The notes under the pieces were generated by a model. The model searched no databases, was not told the origin of the DNA, and saw only the letters and a program-made list of their open reading frames with translations. Both the position numbers and the translations under genes were made by a program. A DNA stretch of 64,000 nt, taken from NCBI GenBank assembly GCA_016800925.1, contig JABCPU010000074.1, positions 62,001-126,000 on the forward strand. Reading direction: 5' to 3'. Position 1 is the first letter of the stretch. Every line of letters begins with the position of its first letter. Source of the DNA: Suillus spraguei (Eukaryota; Basidiomycota; Agaricomycetes; Boletales; Suillaceae). This document shows positions 1 through 12,083 of the stretch, one piece after another.

Positions 1-2566
1 AGTAGATACGATGACTTTAAATCGCAGATATTGAAGCGAAGACCGTATTTCATCACTTCAAGTGACGCAAATGCAAGGTCGTGTTGAGCCTTCGACAGGT
101 CGATGAAAAACTCTTTACTGGATCGTTCGTCGGTTAAGAAATCGTGGAAGGATGCGTGAAGGGGTCGAATTGGGGAATCTGGGTTGGTGGTGCCGCTGAG
201 GAGGGAGCCCATGCTTTTGACCACAACCTCTACGTCGAAATTATCTTCTTGCCTTGGAAAATGGCACCTGATGGCGTTCAGGGATGCTAAGGGAAGGGGC
301 TCAGCTGTGCCTAGTATTTGTCCCATCACGGAGCGGAATCTTGCTAGCGCAGTTGAGCGCAGTATTTGCGATTGCGTAGTATCCCTGGGTATAATACCTG
401 TTAAAATGAGTTCATACATGCCGTGCAATAGCATGCTTCTCTCAGCAGGATCGCGTGACACTACAGCGTTGTAGCAATCCATTGGAAATAGCCCAGCGTG
501 AGATTCTTTGATGTATTCACAGGCGAGACGCGCCCACTCGAAAAGTCCATCAGCTTTCTTAGCCAGGACTGTAAACGCTGTGTCTTGAAAACCTAACCCT
601 TCCAACTCCTTGGATACGTATTTACGGATGTCGCGCTCTGCGAATTCTGGTGGAATATTGTCCATCGACATCTGTTGAATATGCTGAACACCGTCGAACT
701 CCTTTTTGATGTCGTCAAGCGGGCGAGAGGTGACGATGAAGCGGAAATTGCCTGGGAAGTCTGTGATTTTGGGAACGGCAGGGTTTGGATGCTTTCCAGC
801 TAGAATGCGGAGGAGGTCTCTCCGTGTCTGTATTCCACCGCTCTCGTCCAGTGCATCGATCACGATCGTGATGGGTTCCCCAGTTGACCCAGATGACTTC
901 TTCAGTGGTTCGAATAGAAGCTTCTGCCACTGCTGGACGATATCCGCCGTCTTCTTGAGCGCACTCGAGGCCCGAACTGCATCTGCCAAAGCCCGCTTCA
1001 TGTCCCGGTCATGGTCAGCCAGATCGCACGCAATCGTGGAAAAGATCTTTTCATGGAAACGGTCTGCTTCTCGCTGACGGTCAAAACAATAAAATGAAGC
1101 AAGCCCTCCCACATCATCGAACCACTTAGCAATGGTGTGGGCGATGGTCGATTTGCCCTTGCCTGCAGGACCAGATAGCCACAGCACGCGTGGAACGTTG
1201 TCCCCAGTGCTGCTGACCCAGTCCGTGATCTCGGAAAGGATTTCCGCGCGTGTCTCTTGAAGGCATTCCTTTCTGGTATCTAGTCCCGCACCCTCTGCAT
1301 AAGTCATACCGCTGAGGCCTAATATTTCTTCTAAAAAGGTGTGAATGTGTCGAGTAACAAGGACGTCCGAACCCTTACCCATATGATGGACGTGTATGGC
1401 TATGTCGTGGACGCCTATGACTACGTCGCGAGCAACCTGGTCCCGGAAGCTTTGCATGAGCCTATCGAACACATCATTGTACTGCTGGATCGTATCTCTT
1501 GTTTCCGAGACGACGTTCTTTCCATGTCTGCTCCCTGTGATGATAGTAGAACCTTGAGACGGCTGAAAAACAACAGCTTGTTAAGACTCACAAAAGTTCT
1601 TGGTCTCCGAATAATTTTTGATAAAATTGGCGCATTCACGCGTCTGCTGAGAAATAATTGCAAGGATATTGCGCATTGACGAGATTTTTTGAAGCGTTTT
1701 GTCTTGTGTTATGCAGCTGTAAACTTCAGATATCTTCTTGAGAAGTTCGAGTACCGCATCGTCGCGATCCACTTGAGCTATGATAATCTGCACAAATGAA
1801 TAACAGTGGGAGATAAGGGGAAAAAGAAAACATACTTTGGCTGCACAAGACAACACGCCTAGTGCCATCTTTGCATACGGATGCAGCTGTGGGACCAGAT
1901 TAGCCGTGATCTGATCGAGAGGAAGGGCCATACATTCGCGAGCTTCCCGATAACGTCATCGAATATCCTGAGGGGTTTGATATATGTATCCTCGAAACTG
2001 TCAGCGGCATCGAGATCCTCCTGTGCGTCTTGAAGAACAGAACTCGCGCATATTGCAGGTTTGGAAAGTGGATGAATGTACTTTGCAGCCTCTTGAGCAC
2101 CCTGAAGTACTGACTGGGTAGCCTCCACTTCCACGCCAGACGGAGCCGCCTGAACCTGCAGAAATTAGAGAGAGCGGAGATCAAGTATTAAGCGCTACGT
2201 ACTCCAAGATTCGGGGTCGATGAAGCACGTTCACTGTAGACATTCGGGGGAACAGGGCTGCGGTTGCGAGAATCCTTCGAGCGCTTATGCCAATCTTAGT
2301 CGAATTCCAGGACACTCGTTACGCATACTCGTGGACTCACCGAGATCCTTAAGTTCACTTTGTCTTTAATCTTGCCTAGAAACTGATGGACTCTGCCACG
2401 AGGTCGGGGCTACACGAAGGTTGCATTGATGTCAGTATCGTTTGGAGTGAAGTGAAGTGAGTGAACCTCATGAGCTACGTACCGAGGGTCCACGAGCTGT
2501 CGCGACGCTGGTTGCGTGTGTTTCTTGAGCCCAATCCCTCTGAGTTGGTGAGTTAACTTTTCTCAT
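1..2566 (-). CDS. NACHT-domain NLR-like protein, 5' part (runs off left edge)
   Basis: Seven exons read on the minus strand, all in phase: 2566-2483, 2409-2341, 2283-2203, 2155-1934, 1886-1836, 1787-1592 and 1552 to the edge. About 750 residues are visible. A polar N-terminus is followed by the helical N-terminal domain common in mushroom NLRs (motifs LHPYAKMALGVLSCAAK and SQQTRECANFI). The NACHT P-loop NTPase comes next, with Walker A GPAGKGKSTIA near 1160 and Walker B ITIVIDALDE near 865. Further down are the FRFIVTSRP sensor stretch and the PLHASFHDFL motif near 140. The C-terminal sensor repeats lie outside the window. Known role of the family: intracellular signal-transducing ATPases in non-self recognition and programmed cell death. 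The acceptor of the last exon (1552) was chosen because the nearer AG at 1562 breaks the frame. Confidence 0.9.
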
Positions 2567-4649
2567 TGTGAATAGCCGTTGAGGATCAGGATCAGTAGGA
2601 CGTTCAAGGAAGGGTCAGTTAGATGACTTGTATAAACAGCATGCCATTATTTGGTACAAGCCTCGAGGCACTGTTCGGCAGAGTGGGCCGACCTGATCGG
2701 TACCAAGATTGATGCCAAGCGATGCGTGTATGATCACGAGGCTGGTTTATATTCAGGCTCCGCTGTGCAGCTTCTCGTCTGCTCCCGGTGACTAGATTAG
2801 ATGCACACAGTCTGTTGTCGGCCTCATAACACACACTCCACACCCACCAGTACTGAACACATCATCAACGTCGTCAATGCAGTTACCTCACCCTCTGTCC
2901 TAGATACAGTCGGGCAGGTGTCCGACTCCACCCTATCCACAAACGTTGTTAGCCATGATGTCAAACATTGTCGCCATATTTGGGCTCTCGATCAGATCTG
3001 CATGAGCTTTTTTTATAATAGCTGCCCTCTGACCTGGTGTTTAGGCTCGTTATGCCACGGTAGCTTTGACACGTACGGCCGCCATCTGCACATCTTGTCG
3101 TTAGTTGACTTTTGAATACACTGGAGGCAGCGCAAGAACATCGTCAATAGTACTATCACTCACACAATCGACGAGCTCTATGAGATCGATATCTGGTATC
3201 TTTACCACAACTTCCGGAACTCCCGTATGCTGTAAAAAAACACGAATGGCCATTAACGTGAAAACGAAACCGCTGCCTGACATGGTTCGCAGATTTTCAT
3301 GCGAGTCATCTTCTGCTCTTTGCATTACCTGGAAAGAAGGCAGTAAGTTGGGCTGCATTAGTTTTTCCGCAGGTATCATATATTGCCTAGCTGGTTGCCA
3401 CCTTTACGCTTAACCAAAAAGTCATCAATATCACCATATGTCTCTTATTTTCCCTTCGTTTCGTTTTTGACTTTACTGCGTGATCACATGAGTAGAGGTT
3501 AGTCAGATGACCGCCAAAACTGATCTGAAGGTGAAGTGACCCAACAATCGATAGGCGAGCGACTACGAAATACTCGCAGTAAACCTTGCATCAATTGGTG
3601 TTGGTGCTATCATCTCAACTGCTGCTTCACTTATCGTGCGCAAATTGTTTCATCCCTTAAATTTATGGGCTGATTAATCCTGCAGTGGCCAGACGATTAT
3701 GATTTTGCTTCGACTTGTGCAATCAATGGCCGTAGTACTACTGTTGCTAGTAGAAATGTTAAGGATGAACTGGAAGACCCAGAAAACAAGAAAGTTCCAG
3801 ATGTGTTGGTGTCACCCGTGACAAAGCATAAATCGATCCCAGAAACGAAGCGTTGTGAATAGTCAACAGAATGCAACAGAATATTTACGAATGTGATCCA
3901 TAAGTATCAGAAAGCCGATGTGCGGCCAACTTGCCAAAGAAGGTCTTTGTCAATGTAAATAGGAAGAGCGTGAATACAAAGGGTTTTCAACTGTGTAAAG
4001 CGAAGAAACTACATGATCACTGTCAAAGATATCCTTAATTACTCATCAGGCCATGACCGCTCGGTAGCGCCAATTTGAGGGTCTGGCATCCTCTACACTA
4101 CAGAGGTGCACAAAAAATTGGTCGACCTTTGCCCTGGTCCATGCATGTTGATCCTTTGTAGTGGGGAGAAATCCGAGTGTCATATCACTGTGGTAACGTC
4201 TATGGCAGTTTCTAAGATCAAGGAAAGAGCCATGAACTTGATGGAAGGCATAAACGATGGTTGATTGAGGGAAAAATCGTCCCTCAATAGCGGCTCTGAG
4301 AAGGTCAGGTGCGCTGGAGAGGTTGCTTCCATGCTGCCCAGTCCAACGGTGCATTGCACAACAGAAATACAAGCCGTCTGCACGAACGGTCGATGTCAGA
4401 TACTGGGGACAGCTCATCTGCTGTGTTGTCATAAGACTTGTTGATAAATAAGCCCTCCCAAGGTAGCGCAACGGTCTACAATAGATTTCATATCCGAAGA
4501 CATCAACGAATGGCGCAACACAGGAGAACGGAGGAACCGCACGTGTCAGGCATCTGTAATATGGGATAACAACGACTACCACGATCCATGGAACAAGCAT
4601 GTCTCGTCAGCCTCCGGGAATCGAGGAGGAAACATAGACTATAGTGTGG
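2567..4649. other. Intergenic, no supported gene
   Basis: Only short overlapping open frames on both strands, with no recognisable domain, consistent splice structure or codon pattern. The upstream region of the NLR gene must lie in the first few hundred bases. A 184-codon open frame on the minus strand (4046-4600) matches nothing I recognise and could be chance or a decayed membrane protein. Confidence 0.5.
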
Positions 4650-5205
4650 TTGGTGAGCATACACGGGCAGCAGGACACACGAATTAGGGGGTCTCGTGCT
4701 TGCATGGTGCTTTGATACCTGCAGGTATATGACAAAATTCCTGCATTGAGACGTTTAGTGAGCAAATGGAGCAGAATAGAAGTAATAAGCATGTCCAACC
4801 AACTCGTACTGACCTTTTTGCCGCCTAAAATTAGATATAGCCTGGGTACGCACCCTATGTTATTCCATCCAACACTCAGAAACAAACCCGTCGCGAGTTT
4901 ATGGAAGGTCAGTTCCGTAATGAGTGTGGTAGCCCAATAGAAGGTCCTAGGATCCGAGTACTGCCCGGTATTTATTTTGTCATATTTGTACAGAATTCTG
5001 TATAACCTAAACTTTCACTTGTACGACCAATACGCGGGCAATGCAACACGAACCCAAATGAGGCGGGTTTCTGTTGTTCTTGTTGTCAAGTGTACATACT
5101 CTTTGATCAAGAACTTTGTATTATTTGTTGTGTTGGAGTCGGACCAGTCGTGCCGCTACATAGCGTATGTTCAATGTGAACTCCATGTCGGTCTTGAGGG
5201 GGACA
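4650..5205. repeat. Direct repeat, copy 1 (about 0.55 kb, diverged)
   Basis: This block aligns by eye along its length with 7735-8300 in the same orientation. Shared landmarks in order: GTGAGCATACACG, CTCGTGCTTG, CCTGCAGGTAT, CCTGCATTGAGA, AATAAGCATGTC, TATGTTATTCCATCCAA, GGTCCTAGGAT, GTTCTTGTTGTCAAGTG and TTTGTTGTGT. Divergence includes many substitutions and small indels, so the duplication is old. It ends about 270 bp before the proposed start of the membrane protein gene at 5475. Neither strand keeps a long open frame, so it is either duplicated upstream DNA or a dead repeat. Confidence 0.75.
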
Positions 5206-5474
5206 TGTCAAGTTACGCCTTCGCCCAGGTGACTTCTATTACTTCGTTTCTCGTTTTAATATCCAGGGGGTTCAGCCGATCACTGCCCTCAGCAGTTACC
5301 AATGCATCGTGGAGGCAAGCGAGAGCGATAAAGGGATGAACGTGTCGGGGAACCCTGCACCAGGTGCGCTTTGAAGCTCATTGGATGCCAATAGTCATCC
5401 CACGTGAGTTTGCAGACCATCCAAGGATCGACCAATAGAAATGAATTCATCATGCCCAGGATACATCCGAGTCA

Positions 5475-7503
5475 ATGGACTCATTGATCGACTTGGAAGG
5501 TGAGTATCTTCGAAGCCATATTGAAATTTGTATTCGATATCACTTTGCTACACGTATTTTACTCGTGTTCTACACATGCACTTTTAGTTCTCCGCTTCCG
5601 CAGGTTTCTTCAGGCATCCCCAGAACAAATCTCCTCAGTCCCTCAATCCAAAGGCTAAGGTGAGTATTAGCTTTAGCGATACATATTTTCGTTCTAACTA
5701 CCCACATAGTTCTTCTTGCGGTTCTAGGTATGCACTGCCGTAGTATGAGTCTCTCAGTCCGAAGACTGAACTCTTCTAGTCACTCCTGAACCACCAGGAC
5801 TTCAACTCGATGATATTTGGTGTGAATTTCACTGCTGATACTGGAACCGATTTCTACGACCGCAGTCCAACAAGTCGTAGATGGGCTCTTGTCGGGGTGG
5901 CATGCTCAAGTCTCGTCAGTTACTCATGCATCGTTGCAGGTATCATCACTTTAGCCAATCACGGGGTCATGGGAGTAGCCGTGCCCAACTTGGCCAATCC
6001 TAAACCGGGTGATATGTTGCCCCTGCAAAATGAGATATTGACCTTGGCACTCAACTTAATCGTCACGTTGTGCACCGAGTCCACAGGCTTCGTACATGGT
6101 ATCTCGTTGCGCTCTGCGCTAGCCTCAGAGTCTCGGCTTCGTTTCAACACCAATCTACGCCTTTTAACCGCAGCTCGTGGATGGTGTAACCCTAATGGTG
6201 TCCTGCTTAACAGTATCTCTGCTATCCTCCTCATTATATCCTACAGCTCAGCTTCACTCGTCGTAGGCTGGGATGTTTGCTTATCCGGGAAGTGTAATGC
6301 ATTCGTAGGGTTACCTCTCCTCATTTTGGGCGTCGCACTCCACCTGCAGGTGATGATCGCATTCTCAGGAATGTGGACTGTCAAAATATTGACGTGGAGT
6401 TCCTCACCTCTCGACTTGACCGCCGCACTGGTTCACCACACACAAGTGATTCCTGCTCCTTCCCGGTGCATGCATTGTGTATCTGACCTAGATACGGACA
6501 AAGGTCCAGTGAAGCCCTCAGAGATACAGCCCTCTGCGTGGCGTGCTCACTCTAGCATCCGGAAGGTTATCATCTCTCTTTGGGGGATGGTTGCAGCATG
6601 CGCTGGATGGGCCGCAGTCGTCATGTATATCTGGCACAAGCAAAGCGTCGGGACTGCCGTCATGAATGCCACCTATACCGGCAAGCCGCTGAGCATAGAC
6701 GCGTGGTCGTTCTTCGTTGAACCGCAGTCCAATGGCATCTACTTGCTTATGCCACTTAGCGATCTCGAGGCGTGGGGTTTGGCCTTTCTCATCATGACGG
6801 TTGTCCAGGGACCATTGACCCTTGGGCTGCATCTGTCGGAGCTCATCGTGAATGTCATCCGAGACGAAAGACAGTGGAGACTCGCTACCGAAAAGAAAGG
6901 ACTTGTAACCGCAACGAACCCGGTGGTGATGATTTTCACGCATCGGATATGTCTCATACTTTTCATTGCGAAGCCTTTCCTGCGTAAGTTATTCTCTTTT
7001 AGTATTTTAATGAACACTATTCTTGACGATAACAGACTGGATGTTTGGGCTTTCGTTCGTGATATCTAACATTGCCTCTGACGGGAAATTATCTACGCCG
7101 TCGGTGCACATGTGGACTGCCCAGGTTCGTACTTACTGTCTATATAAAAGTGATACGACATCCTCACATCCTCGTGCAGATCTGGAACTTATTCATAGCG
7201 CTCTTTATATTTACCAGTTTCTTCACTTTTGTCGCACTGCGTCGACCCCGCGGTCCCCAGCCGGCTGCATACGGCCATATCCAGACGCTCGCCAACCTTG
7301 TGGACGAATGGTCGCCTGTGATGTGGTGGGGACACAAGAAGGACGGAATTCGGTACTGTCATGCTGGTAGCGTACTTGTGTGCTCACAATGTTACTGCTT
7401 TGATACTTTTACACAAGGGACGAGTGATCACCTGCTCCCGGATGTGAAGATGGATTGCGTTTATGCTGGTTCCGGCGCTGGATCTCTGGTACCCTTTTCG
7501 TGA
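5475..7503 (+). CDS. Multi-spanning membrane protein of a mushroom-specific family
   Basis: Proposed exons are 5475-5499, 5604-5659, 5780-6983, 7036-7124, 7180-7366 and 7418-7503, 548 residues in total; the phases of the last four exons agree exactly. The protein has about seven to eight hydrophobic spans, for example ALVGVACSSLVSYSCIVAGI, SISAILLIISYSSASLVVG, LPLLILGVALHLQVMIAF and LFIALFIFTSFFTFVAL. The block ESTGFVHGISLRSALASESR followed by RLLTAARGW matches what I remember of an unnamed agaricomycete membrane family; no biochemical role is known to me. The N-terminus (MDSLIDLEG, exons 1-2) fits the family, but the third acceptor is uncertain. Another frame there reads PEPPGLQLDD, also family-like, and then hits a stop, so either the model or the gene is damaged between 5660 and 5830. 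Confidence 0.75.
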
Positions 7504-7734
7504 GAGGTACTTGCTTTGCTTTTCAAACGACATTTCTTAATTTTTCTTTTTAAACAAACAGAAGATATATATCCAAATCACGCTGACGGTGCATTCATGG
7601 TGCACACAACCAGCAATGCTAGCGAACGACATATATAATTTTTATCCTGTCTGCTGGGTCCAATAGTTCGTCTTGTCCTTAGTATACCATTCGTATGTGG
7701 GACAACTTTTAGCGGAGACGCGTTCAATTGGACC

Positions 7735-8300
7735 GTGAGCATACACGATAAGCGCACACAGGCAGCGGGATGCATGAATTGACGGGCCTCGTGCTTGGAT
7801 GATACTTTATTGATGCCTGCAGGTATCAAACTAACATCCTGCATTGAGATGTTTGGTGAGTGAATGGACAGCAAAATGAAAATAATAAGCATGTCTTGTC
7901 CTGACCACAATTAGATATAGCCTACATAGCCTATGTTATTCCATCCAAATCACTTAGGAGCAAACTCATCACGAGTTTATGGAACATCAGATCCGCATGT
8001 AGTAGCCCGCTGGAAGGTCCTAGGATTTGATACAGGTCCTCGGTCCTCGGAGTGAAATAGAACTGAACGTTTTATTTGGTTATGTTTGTACAGAATTAAT
8101 AACTTAACTTTCACTTCAACCAATCCGTGGGCAATGCACCACGGAACCCAAACTGAGATGGGTTCCTATTGTGCTGTTCTTGTTGTCAAGTGCGCTCGTC
8201 GATGAAGGGCCTTGTATTCTTTGTTGTGTCGGAGTTCGAGCATAGATACTACGTAGCGTCTATTGTCGATGTCCAACATGAACCAGCACTCGTTCTCCCT
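7735..8300. repeat. Direct repeat, copy 2
   Basis: Partner of the block at 4650-5205, same orientation and same order of landmarks. It ends about 200 bp upstream of the kinase-like gene start at 8505, in the same relative place as copy 1 before the membrane protein gene. The 7504-7734 stretch before it is AT-rich 3' flank without a gene. Confidence 0.75.
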
Positions 8301-8504
8301 TGCTTGTCTGGTAGGCCAATTCGAAGCATCTGGTTCGTACACCTTGCTGTATGATAGGTAAGATATCACATCTATAGGAGACTTTGCAAATATGATTTCA
8401 TGAATCCAGTGCTCATCAATATATTTACACCTAGGCTAATATAAGGCTTCAATCCTTGAGCCTCCTGTGGTCTTCATCGTCTCCTTGTTTCCCCCTCCGA
8501 CTAG

Positions 8505-9686
8505 ATGGCATCTAACACTGCGCGTGACCTAACGGGAAAGGTTTTCAAGACCGACGAGAGAATCTCCACCACATACTCCCTGCACTCTCCTGTCGTATGG
8601 AAGGGTACCTTCACATTAGGAGGCAAACAGGTCATGGTACGCAATAAGGACACTGGTCAATTACTCATAACTTATGCATGTTCGCTACAGGTAGCCATGA
8701 AGATGATGAGACCAATGTTGTTTCTCGACAGTCAAACCGCAAAACAGTCATTACAGGTAAATAATCTTCATTCGCAAGTCGGATATATGTTTTTTGATTG
8801 AATCTTTCCAGCGTCTCCTGCGGGAAGTAGGAACATACAGCACGTATATCCATCCCAATTTGGCCCCATTTTTTGGAATTTCTTACGAGGTCGACTCGGA
8901 CCGAGGGAAGCGTATACCCTGTCTTATATCTCCGTTCTACAAGAACGGGTCTATCATGGAGTACTTGACACACAATACGAGCGCTGTACGAATGGACTTG
9001 GCACGTTTTTCATCATATCACTGGTTGTTGAGGCATTTTTTAAGACTAATCACACAGCTTTGGCAGTTCTTCGCTGGATTGGCTTATCTACATAGCCGGT
9101 CTATTGTTCATGGGAACATCATACCTGTGTGGCAGATATTCCAGATATTCTGCCGTATCGAAACTCATGTAATTCTCTTTGTAGACAAATATTCTCATCG
9201 ACGACGGAGGTAATGCTGTGTTAACGGACTACGGACTCTCTCCATTTCCGCCCAACGGGTTATGTCATGCAACAGTAACAACGAGGTCCCCTTCGTTCCG
9301 GTACTTGGCACCCGAGTTACTATTACCTGGGAACATGGATACAACGCCGACGCCAACAACACAATCAGACGTCTGGGCAGCTGGTATGACGGGCCTGGAG
9401 GTGCGTTTGCGGATGATTATAACTAAACGCTGGATTGTAACCGCATCCTTAGATTCTCTCGGGGAAAATCCCATACGTTGAATACCGCCGAGATAGCGAG
9501 TTCGTCAAAGCTATAGTGGCCCATAAAATACCCAATAGAGCGTATTACCCATTTGTTCGGCACGGTGCATGGTCTGCATTCGTGCATTGTTGGAAAACGA
9601 ACCCGAGTGAACGACCCACTATCCAGAGACTGAACGATTACTTGGATCATCAATATGGACCTGACTCGAAGAAGGCAAGTCGCTAG
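8505..9686 (+). CDS. TKL-like protein kinase fold, probable pseudokinase
   Basis: Exons: 8505-8636, 8691-8756, 8812 to about 8984, about 9058-9126, 9188-9400 and 9453-9686. The coding frame is continuous from MASNTARDL to the stop at 9684. Kinase landmarks in order are the beta-3 lysine VAMKM, the alpha-C glutamate in LLREVGTY, HPNLAPFFG, the hinge ISPFYKNGSI, the catalytic-loop position IVHGNI, TNILIDDGGNAVLTDYGLS, FRYLAPELL, SDVWAAGMTGLE, GKIPY and the C-lobe Arg in NPSERPTIQRL. HRD is replaced by HGN, so the catalytic aspartate is missing, and DFG is DYG. That argues for a pseudokinase or a very weak kinase. Mushroom genomes hold many small single-domain TKL proteins of this type. The intron near 8985-9057 is ambiguous; donor GTACGA keeps the frame and removes an odd 24-residue insertion. 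Confidence 0.8.
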
Positions 9687-9884
9687 GACTTGGGGCTGAA
9701 TGGATATTTGTCGTTTCGTTATATCATGGATGAGCATTGCACTTGCATGTATAAATAGCATTTGATAAAGCATTGAAACGATCGTGTATGGGTTGAACAG
9801 AAGTTTGGCCTGAATAGTAGTGTGTTTATTTGTCCTTGTTGAATTCCCATTTCGAGGTTTAATGGTCCGTGCGTTATTGAAAAT

Positions 9885-9893
9885 GATATAAAA
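9885..9893 (+). promoter_or_regulatory. TATA-like element of the U2 snRNA gene
   Basis: TATAAA at 9887-9892 lies about 30 bp upstream of the inferred U2 5' end, the spacing expected for RNA polymerase II initiation in fungi. The stretch 9687-9884 (3' flank of the kinase-like gene) has no other feature I can name. Confidence 0.55.
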
Positions 9894-9917
9894 GGGAGGT
9901 GTTGACGAGGTGAATTG

Positions 9918-10105
9918 TTACCACTCTGGCCTTTTGGCTTAGATCAAGTGTAGTATCTGTTCTTAATAGTTGAACCACTATTATGAGGGCACCGCCCTCA
10001 TTCTTTGGTTATCAAATTTTTGCCACCCTTGTTCCTTCGAGCTCTGCTTGCAACTCGGAGGACATGATGACCTCGCTACTGCACTACTGGCTTGTGTCGT
10101 CGGGG
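9918..10105 (+). ncRNA. U2: U2 spliceosomal snRNA
   Basis: The 5' domain matches the near-universal U2 signature: stem-loop I with GGCCTTTTGGCTTAGATCAA, then the branch-site-pairing GTAGTA at 9950-9955 and TATCTGTTCTT. Stem-loop IIa follows at 9965-9982 (AATAG/CTATT arms) and IIb at 9984-10000 (TGAGGGC/GCCCTCA, 7 bp). An Sm-like site AAATTTTTG lies at 10014-10022, and a 3' stem with TACTGCACTACTGG resembles stem-loop IV. U2 base-pairs with the intron branch site, here CTAAC/CTAAT-like as seen in the introns of this window. Both ends are estimated, each within about 5 nt. The only possible doubt is a U2 pseudogene, but the compensated stems argue for a functional copy. Confidence 0.93.
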
Positions 10106-10886
10106 GTTTTCTTTTTTCGGTCTCATCTTCTCTTTGCTCGGTAACTACTTCATAGTCTCTTGACTATGTATGGTGCTCGGCAAACAGAATTTGGGGTCTA
10201 TCTGGCCTTTCTTGTTTGATGTTTGGTGGCAATGATCGTGTTCATAACCTTCGTTGCTTCTCATGCTTGTCTAATGGTTAAGTGAAATTTGTTTGCTCAG
10301 ATTCCTAATGGAACGGATGGTGCTCATCGACGCTCACTCTAGACTTGTACGCTACTGCAGCCATCTCAATTTCGGGCTTGTCAATCATGTGCTCTGCGCG
10401 CGCTACCATGGATGAGTCCCAGTCAAAACCCAACATGATGGGAACGGGCGCCAGTGGACGACATCTGAAAAATTCTTCTTGACTAGGCAATTTCCCGAGC
10501 TAAACAGAATCCACTCAAGTGCGTCCCATATATTACATGATGGGGCAGGGTTTTCCGTGATGATATCGGATTTTCATCGTAATTTACATATCTCACCCGA
10601 TTCAATCATATTTACTATAGTCAAGCACATGGGATGTACTGTGACAACAGCGGACAGGATCTGATTTTCACCGTAGTTTACATATTTCACCCGATTCAAG
10701 CATATTTATGAGAGTCAAGCAAATGCAATGTATTGTGACGACATCAGACAGGATTGGATGACATGGGATGTTACAGTGCAGTCGCAAATAGCAAACCGCA
10801 GGGCGGGGGCACAAAAGCAGGGTGAAAACATGCAGGCAGGACAGCAATAGGCAATGAAAAAGACATACAATGCAGGGGAAAACATA
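10106..10886. repeat. Non-coding stretch with a 95 bp tandem duplication
   Basis: Copies at about 10566-10658 and 10661-10754 share GATTTTCA, TTTACATAT, TCACCCGATTCAA, CATATTTA and GTCAAGCA and end in the same GACAGGAT, with roughly 80% identity by eye. The rest of the stretch is U2 3' flank and the 3' flank of the minus-strand gene at 10887. No gene seen. Confidence 0.7.
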
Positions 10887-12083
10887 CTAGTATAGTGCGC
10901 CGTTGCAGACGGCACAATCAGAACCCTTTGTCCACGTCCCTGCGCTCTGCAACCGCTCTGCGTCGGCCTTGTACTCATCTTGCTGTGCGGGCGTGAGTGC
11001 CGCCCAATACATGCGGAATTCTTCGGTTGTTCCACTCGTCTCGTTCACCTGCTTCAGCCAACGCCATGCGCATAAGTTTCTGCATGACAAAGGTTAGTGC
11101 GAAACATTAAGAGACAGGCATACTAATACTTACCGAGCGTTCTTCGCGGCACCTGGTCGCATCTTCTTCTTTCCGTCCGCTTTTGCAGCTAACTTGTTGT
11201 TAGATGCACTTGGTCCATCGTCATTTGTCTTCTTGATTGGGCTAAGTGCTGGGGCAGGGACTGTCTTGGCGATTCCGTTAGGTCCGAAAATATCAGCCCT
11301 TTCATAGCATTGGAGTTAGCAAGGACGAGCATGCAGTATGAGGTACTTACAGTGGATCCTGCAATATAATCTCATTCTCTTTGTCGGCACATTCAAGTTG
11401 TATGTTCTGAGATGTTCCTGGTGTGTGACAAGTCGGCAAGGTCTTATTTTCAGAAGTAGACACGGTCGGACGTAAAGGCGATCTGGGAAGATATAAGCCT
11501 TGTGGAGTGGGCTGCGGTAAGTGGACTCCAAATGGTGGGGCAGATGCATCGCGTGGGTAGGTTGGCGTGATGCAAGTATTTTCGAGGGCAAGACAATCAT
11601 CAATGGGCGAAGGAACACAGATGTTGGCGCTAGTGCCAGGCTCAGAATCTTGATCTGGATGCAGGGGCATAGCATCAGTCGAGAGTAAAGGTCGTGATAT
11701 AGTACCAGGGTCGACTAGCAGTATTGATATTAGCAAGATAATGAAAGAAAGAACAATACATGCCTTTTGGTTCGATGGGAAGCAGGGGAGACAGTGCTGA
11801 GTCAACTAGTGGTAATGTGTAAATGTGAGCATCGGAATTATGAGAAAAAAAATGCATACATTTAGGTTTCTCACAAAAATTGAGCTTATATACCTCGACT
11901 GGTGGACGAGCACCCTTTCTCCGTCCGACCCGCGAACTTTCTACCTTACCAGACCCGCTTTTTATGAGAGCGCGGTGGGCTTGAAGCCGACGTCTACTTG
12001 CCGGCAGTTGGTTTACTCCGTCACTGTGAAGAACACTACAGTTAGTCAAGTAACTTGTAAAATGTATGAGCTTACCCTTGCAT
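10887..12083 (-). CDS. Protein with an unnamed ARNLCA-x(n)-MYW domain
   Basis: 3' exons with verified phases: 11714-11351, 11298-11134 and 11079-10887. Upstream, 12083-12076 (ATGCAAGG) joins 12023 onward, and an exon ending at 11764 uses a GC donor (AAAAG|GCATGT). The join between 12023 and that exon is unresolved. The middle is proline/serine-rich and low in complexity, then a Lys-rich stretch. The C-terminal domain of about 55 residues has NARNLCAWRWLK, FRMYWAALTPAQQDEYKADA and a terminal Cys pair, CAVC. Spacing of Trp, Tyr and Lys resembles helices 2-3 of an HMG box, but the match is weak. A homologous domain with an intron in the same Arg codon (phase 2) is at 63504-64000. Function unknown. 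An alternative in-frame start is at 12263. Confidence 0.6.

Noticed and set aside
1421..1663. Minus-strand frame of 80 codons inside the NLR gene
   Set aside because: It is an out-of-frame reading of the NLR exon; the NACHT frame with Walker A and B is the real one.
4046..4600. 184-codon minus-strand open frame
   Set aside because: Starts with a hydrophobic stretch but shows no family resemblance, splice structure or conserved motif; likely chance or remnant.
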